A DNA stretch of 64,000 nt from Actinomadura macrotermitis. Lineage in GTDB: Bacteria > Actinomycetota > Actinomycetes > Streptosporangiales > Streptosporangiaceae. Shown one piece after another: positions 63,459 through 64,000 of the stretch. The stretch is taken from assembly GCF_009604375.1 (NCBI RefSeq), contig NZ_WEGH01000001.1, positions 2,046,001-2,110,000 on the forward strand, read 5' to 3'. Each line of letters begins with the position of its first letter. The stretch's first letter is position 1. The notes under the pieces were generated by a model that had not been told where the DNA came from, did not search any database, and saw nothing but the letters and a program-made list of their open reading frames with translations. A program made the position numbers and the translations under genes.

Positions 63459-64000
63459 ATGGCAATGGATACCTCGGCCGAGTCGCCCGTCCCGGTGCGG
63501 ACCGTGCTGCAGGCGGTCGGCGGATGGATCGGGCGGCTCGGGCGGATCTGGGTCGAGGGGCAGATCACCGAGCTGAACGCGCGCGGCGGCACTGTCTACC
63601 TGACGCTGCGGGATCCGGTGGCGAACATGTCGGTGCGGGTCGCCGGGCCGCGCGGGGTGTTCGAGGCAGCCGGGCCGGCGGTGACCGACGGGGCGCGCGT
63701 CGTCGTCCACGCCAAGCCCGACTTCTGGGTCAACCGCGGCTCGTTCTCGCTCAGCGCGATCGAGGTGAAGCCCGTCGGCGTCGGCGAGCTGCTGGCCCGG
63801 CTGGAGCGGCTGCGGCAGGTCCTGGCGGCCGAGGGGCTGTTCCGGCCCGAGCGCAAGAAGCCGCTGCCGTTCCTGCCCGGGAAGATCGGGCTGATCTGCG
63901 GCCGGCAGTCCGACGCCGAGCACGACGTGCTGGAGAACGCCCGGCGGCGGTGGCCCGCGGTGGAGTTCCGGGTGGAGAACACCGCGGTGCAGGGCAACCG
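63459..64000 (+). CDS. xseA: Exodeoxyribonuclease VII large subunit, partial
   Basis: The first 180 residues of XseA, cut by the window end. It has the OB-fold start with [20 protein letters not shown] and then [30 protein letters not shown] and the catalytic-domain start [19 protein letters not shown]. The enzyme degrades single-stranded DNA with XseB. ATG 63459 follows AGGGTGGG. In actinobacteria it normally follows the lipid-droplet gene; here it is separated from it by an insert. Confidence 0.93.
   Translation, partial: MAMDTSAESPVPVRTVLQAVGGWIGRLGRIWVEGQITELNARGGTVYLTLRDPVANMSVRVAGPRGVFEAAGPAVTDGARVVVHAKPDFWVNRGSFSLSAIEVKPVGVGELLARLERLRQVLAAEGLFRPERKKPLPFLPGKIGLICGRQSDAEHDVLENARRRWPAVEFRVENTAVQGN

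Overview
The window is very GC-rich DNA with dense, overlapping genes, frequent GTG starts and an actinobacterial gene set: TypA, a cyclic-di-AMP riboswitch in front of an NlpC/P60 hydrolase, and a ychF / DUF6542 / ispH / lipid-droplet protein / xseA neighbourhood. It looks like the chromosome of a filamentous actinomycete, perhaps a Streptosporangiales relative such as Actinomadura; the genus is a guess.

Layout. 1-4.8 kb: a membrane-anchored protein (partial), a GT87-like glycosyltransferase and two divergent paralogous multi-pass membrane proteins. 4.9-16.1 kb: an OmpA-domain lipoprotein, a small Flp-type pilin, and a ten-gene minus-strand operon with Tad pilus assembly genes (zinc-ribbon protein, CpaB, CpaE/TadZ, two TadE-like proteins, TadA ATPase, TadB, TadC) ending in a histidine kinase and a LuxR-type response regulator. 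16.1-17.4 kb: a 1.3-kb stretch without a convincing gene. 17.4-21.6 kb: a pilin-headed polymorphic toxin, its likely immunity gene, two lipoproteins and a DUF4282 protein. 21.7-29.1 kb: an overlapping operon of Ser/Thr kinase, coiled-coil protein, ClpA/B-like AAA+ ATPase, radical SAM activase-like protein and zinc-ribbon/FHA protein. 29.3-31 kb: a second pilin-headed protein with a metallopeptidase-like domain, and a lipoprotein. 31.1-38.3 kb: housekeeping genes (typA, riboswitch and NlpC/P60, NUDIX, Mut7-C nuclease, amidohydrolase, MarR). 38.3-50.5 kb: a chromosomal Tcp/VirB-like type IV secretion cluster without visible relaxase or coupling protein. 50.9-57 kb: ychF, esterase, rmuC-like, DUF6542, ispH and a lipid-droplet-associated protein. 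57-63.5 kb: MFS transporter and MarR, a third pilin-headed toxin with immunity gene, and a large TnpB-like gene, all lying between the lipid-droplet gene and xseA (cut by the window end).

Main proposal. Four genes (6530-6763, 17401-18774, 29337-30260, 58895-60556) start with the same short class-III-pilin-like leader (R-G-E-G-x-x-S-Y plus one hydrophobic helix). One is a bare pilin; the other three continue through a linker into HINT and toxin-like modules or a zincin-like domain, and each is followed by a small cytoplasmic or lipoprotein gene that may confer immunity. All four, plus a lipoprotein and a membrane-protein gene, have a GGGCC/GGCCC-rich palindromic box ending about 52-83 bp before the start codon. 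Together with the Tad machinery and its own two-component system this suggests a regulon that displays or delivers polymorphic toxins on a Tad-type fibre. The leader, boxes and domains are seen in the sequence; delivery and regulation are inference.
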